In this document: in pieces, positions 34,209 through 35,687 of the stretch
How positions within the stretch are numbered: position 1 is the first letter of the stretch
Layout of the letters: every line of letters starts with the position of its first letter
IMG/VR virus record: IMGVR_UViG_3300012928_000017
Coordinates: 1 to 35,687 of that record
From: a virus
Strand: one strand, 5' to 3'
DNA: 35,687 bases
Position numbers and translations under genes: made by a program
The notes under the pieces: model-generated
Told to the model about the DNA's origin: nothing
The model's database searches: none
Seen by the model: only the letters and a program-made list of their open reading frames with translations

Positions 34209-34222
34209 AAAACATACTTTAA
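34191..34222 (-). promoter_or_regulatory. Extended late promoter for gp48-gp53-hub-gp5 operon
   Basis: Minus strand: TTAAAG, 4 nt, TTTTTA (34207-34222), 8 nt, GATAAATA (34191-34198). The dyad matches the TTAAAA-N4-TTTTAA form at 10 of 12 positions with identical spacing to the core. Here the ATG is 18 nt beyond the core, leaving room for a leader with the AGGAG ribosome binding site, unlike the promoters of units B and C. Confidence 0.65.
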
Positions 34223-34247
34223 TGATTAGTACCATTTTACAATTATG

Positions 34248-34275
34248 TTGACAAACACTTGTAAATGTGTATAAT
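34248..34275 (+). promoter_or_regulatory. Sigma-70 type promoter for gp55
   Basis: Consensus TTGACA (34248-34253) and consensus TATAAT (34270-34275) are separated by 16 nt and precede gp55. A start near 34282 would leave a leader of about 30 nt containing GAGGAG (34300-34305) 5 nt before the ATG. Host RNA polymerase would read it without phage factors, allowing the late sigma factor to be made before late transcription begins. Confidence 0.85.
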
Positions 34276-34310
34276 ACAATATAAACGAACGATAGTTTTG
34301 AGGAGAAAAA

Positions 34311-35180
34311 ATGACACAACCAAGAAGAGTCAACTATCTTAATAACAAAGACATACTAAAAGAGATACACAAAAGTAAACTAACATACTGTTATGTACAG
34401 GATGATAAGTTTGCAAATGTAGATTTAATAGTAGAATCTGTTAAAAAAATTAACAAAACAGCAATTAAACAAGCACAAGAAAATCGTGCTTCTAAAATGC
34501 AAACTGAAGCATATCAGAAATCCATTGCAGAAGGCAATTGGACTAAAAAGCCTAAACAGAAAGACTTTGCAGTAGATCCAAAATCTATTCCTGTAGATGA
34601 ATTAGTATTTAGAGTTATGACGTATGACCATATACCAGATGAGATTGGTCGTAAGAAAACTACTAAAACTATTGCAGATACAAAAGCAAAAGTAAACTTT
34701 CCACCATTCAAACATTACATCTTAGACAGTAAAGGTATTAATCCTAGAGAAGTTGTAAGAAGTCACTGGGTAGGTGGACTACATAACGGACACTTTTCAG
34801 TTGACCACGGAAAGATTACAAATGAATTAGGCAAAATGTTTATGAAGTTAGTAGAACGTTATAGTCAAAGAGGTAACTGGAGAGGTTACACTTATGTAGA
34901 TGAAATGCGTGGTACTGCTTTAGTGCAATTGGCACAGATTGGATTGCAATTTAATGAAGCAAAATCAGATAATCCGTTTGCTTATTATACTGCTACTGTT
35001 AATAACAGTTTTACTAGAGTATTAAATTTAGAAAAACGTAACCAAACAATAAGAGACGATATATTAATTGAACAAGGACACTTACCAAGTTATGGTAGGC
35101 AGATTCAACATGAAAATGAACTCAAGGCAATGAGAGAATCCGCTGAAAATGAATTGGAAAATAATCCTGGTAACGAGTAA
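34311..35180 (+). CDS. gp55: Late-transcription sigma factor gp55 with a large N-terminal-half insertion (289 aa)
   Basis: gp55 replaces host sigma-70 on RNA polymerase to read phage late promoters. Homology to T4 gp55 is visible at two places: RVNYLNNKDILKEI (residues 6-19; T4 YNYVNNKELLQAI) and NWRGYTYVDEMRGTALVQLA (189-208) with FNEAKSDNPFAYYTATVNNS (214-233) and FTRVLNLEKRNQ (T4 GYTQSWKQEM..., [30 protein letters not shown]). T4 gp55 is 185 residues; here about 130 extra residues lie between the two homologous parts (about 22-152). This extra part is Lys-rich and I do not recognise it. The C-terminus is acidic but lacks the hydrophobic SLDFLYE-type clamp-binding motif of T4. It has a strong promoter and GAGGAG 5 nt before the ATG. 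Confidence 0.88.
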   Translation: MTQPRRVNYLNNKDILKEIHKSKLTYCYVQDDKFANVDLIVESVKKINKTAIKQAQENRASKMQTEAYQKSIAEGNWTKKPKQKDFAVDPKSIPVDELVFRVMTYDHIPDEIGRKKTTKTIADTKAKVNFPPFKHYILDSKGINPREVVRSHWVGGLHNGHFSVDHGKITNELGKMFMKLVERYSQRGNWRGYTYVDEMRGTALVQLAQIGLQFNEAKSDNPFAYYTATVNNSFTRVLNLEKRNQTIRDDILIEQGHLPSYGRQIQHENELKAMRESAENELENNPGNE

Positions 35181-35187
35181 TTAACAT

Positions 35188-35687
35188 ATGGCAAACCTTT
35201 TTAAAAGGGCCGCATGTTTTACAGACATACATTACGGCTTAAAACAAAATAGTAGACAGCATTTAAAAGACTGTAACGATTTCGTAAATTGGTTTATAGC
35301 AGAAGCCAAAGCAAGAGATTGTGAAACATGTATATTTTTAGGTGACTGGCATCATCATAGAGCAAGTATTAATATTGCAACTATGAATGCAACAATTAGA
35401 GATTTAAAATTACTAAATGAATCATTTGAAAAAGTCTATATGATTTTAGGTAATCACGATTTATATTACAGAGAAAAACGTGACCTAAACAGTATAGAGT
35501 TTGCTAGAGACTTGCCCAACATTGTAATGATAGATGAACACTTCTGTGAAGATGGTGTTGCTATTATACCTTGGCTTGTAGGCGATGAGCATAAAAAACT
35601 AAACAAGTTAGATTGCAAATATATGTTTGGACATTTTGAATTGCCTTATTTTAAAATGAATGCAATGGTAGAAATGCCAGACCATGG
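35188..35687 (+). CDS. gp47: Recombination nuclease subunit gp47 (SbcD/Mre11-type), 3' end outside window
   Basis: Partial gene of 166 visible codons. It is the calcineurin-like phosphoesterase nuclease that pairs with ATPase gp46 to process DNA ends for recombination-dependent replication. Metal-binding motifs are present in order: FTDIHYG (Asp13, His15), FLGDWHHH (Asp53, His56), LGNHD (Asn89, His90) and FGHFE (His149). It begins 7 nt after the gp55 stop, on the same strand, so it probably shares the gp55 promoter. In T4, 55 and 47 are also near each other. No strong Shine-Dalgarno sequence is visible; GAG at 35175 is the closest. gp46 would be expected just beyond the window. Confidence 0.92.
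   Translation, partial: MANLFKRAACFTDIHYGLKQNSRQHLKDCNDFVNWFIAEAKARDCETCIFLGDWHHHRASINIATMNATIRDLKLLNESFEKVYMILGNHDLYYREKRDLNSIEFARDLPNIVMIDEHFCEDGVAIIPWLVGDEHKKLNKLDCKYMFGHFELPYFKMNAMVEMPDH

Noticed and set aside
1-35687. tRNA genes, CRISPR arrays, insertion sequences, integrase or attachment sites
   Set aside because: I looked for cloverleaf-like sequence, regular direct repeats and transposase or integrase motifs and saw none; a tRNA scan would be needed to exclude an unusual one.

Overview
The window is part of the genome of a contractile-tailed, T4-like bacteriophage with AT-rich DNA (roughly one third G+C by eye). The baseplate genes gp48, gp53, gp5, gp25 and gp6, the late sigma factor gp55 and the recombination nuclease gp47 are all recognisable. 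They sit beside the giant tail protein and fibre types known from marine cyanophages and pelagiphages. The host is not shown; a marine alphaproteobacterium or methylotroph is my inference from the AT-rich DNA, the marine-type structural genes and the PqqA gene.

Layout. Almost all of 954-34172 is a late structural block read on the minus strand, in three apparent transcription units. Unit A (34172 to 27948) holds gp48-like tube cap, gp53, a gp27-like hub protein and gp5. Unit B (26738 to 4655) holds gp25, an enlarged gp6 and a single 5752-residue protein of 17.3 kb that fills almost half the window. Unit C (4614 to 954) holds a small structural protein, two fibre-like proteins and a 23-residue PqqA-like peptide, and ends in a strong intrinsic terminator (925-949). 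Just beyond it a new promoter drives unit D (900 to 1): a conserved small protein and a partial eukaryotic-type phosphomannomutase that runs off the left edge. On the plus strand, three small genes (26873-27951, including an alpha/beta hydrolase) interrupt the structural block between gp5 and gp25. gp55 and a partial gp47 occupy 34311-35687, reading away from gp48. No stretch longer than 300 bases lacks a gene, and I found no tRNA, CRISPR array or insertion sequence.

Regulation. Units A, B and C each begin with the T4-type late promoter core GATAAATA. At exactly the same distance upstream in all three lies a dyad of form TTAAAA-N4-TTTTAA, covering about -37 to -22, where T4 late promoters have nothing. 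The gp55 here carries about 130 extra residues and lacks the C-terminal clamp-binding motif of T4 gp55. Together these suggest a late promoter and sigma factor of a different design from T4. In units B and C the core is 5 nt from the ATG, so the predicted transcript starts on the start codon (leaderless mRNA).

Host-directed genes. pqqA (PQQ precursor peptide), the phosphomannomutase and the alpha/beta hydrolase are the cargo not explained by virion building. pqqA sits at the end of the fibre operon with a strong ribosome binding site inside a small hairpin. It would need host PqqB-E enzymes to matter.
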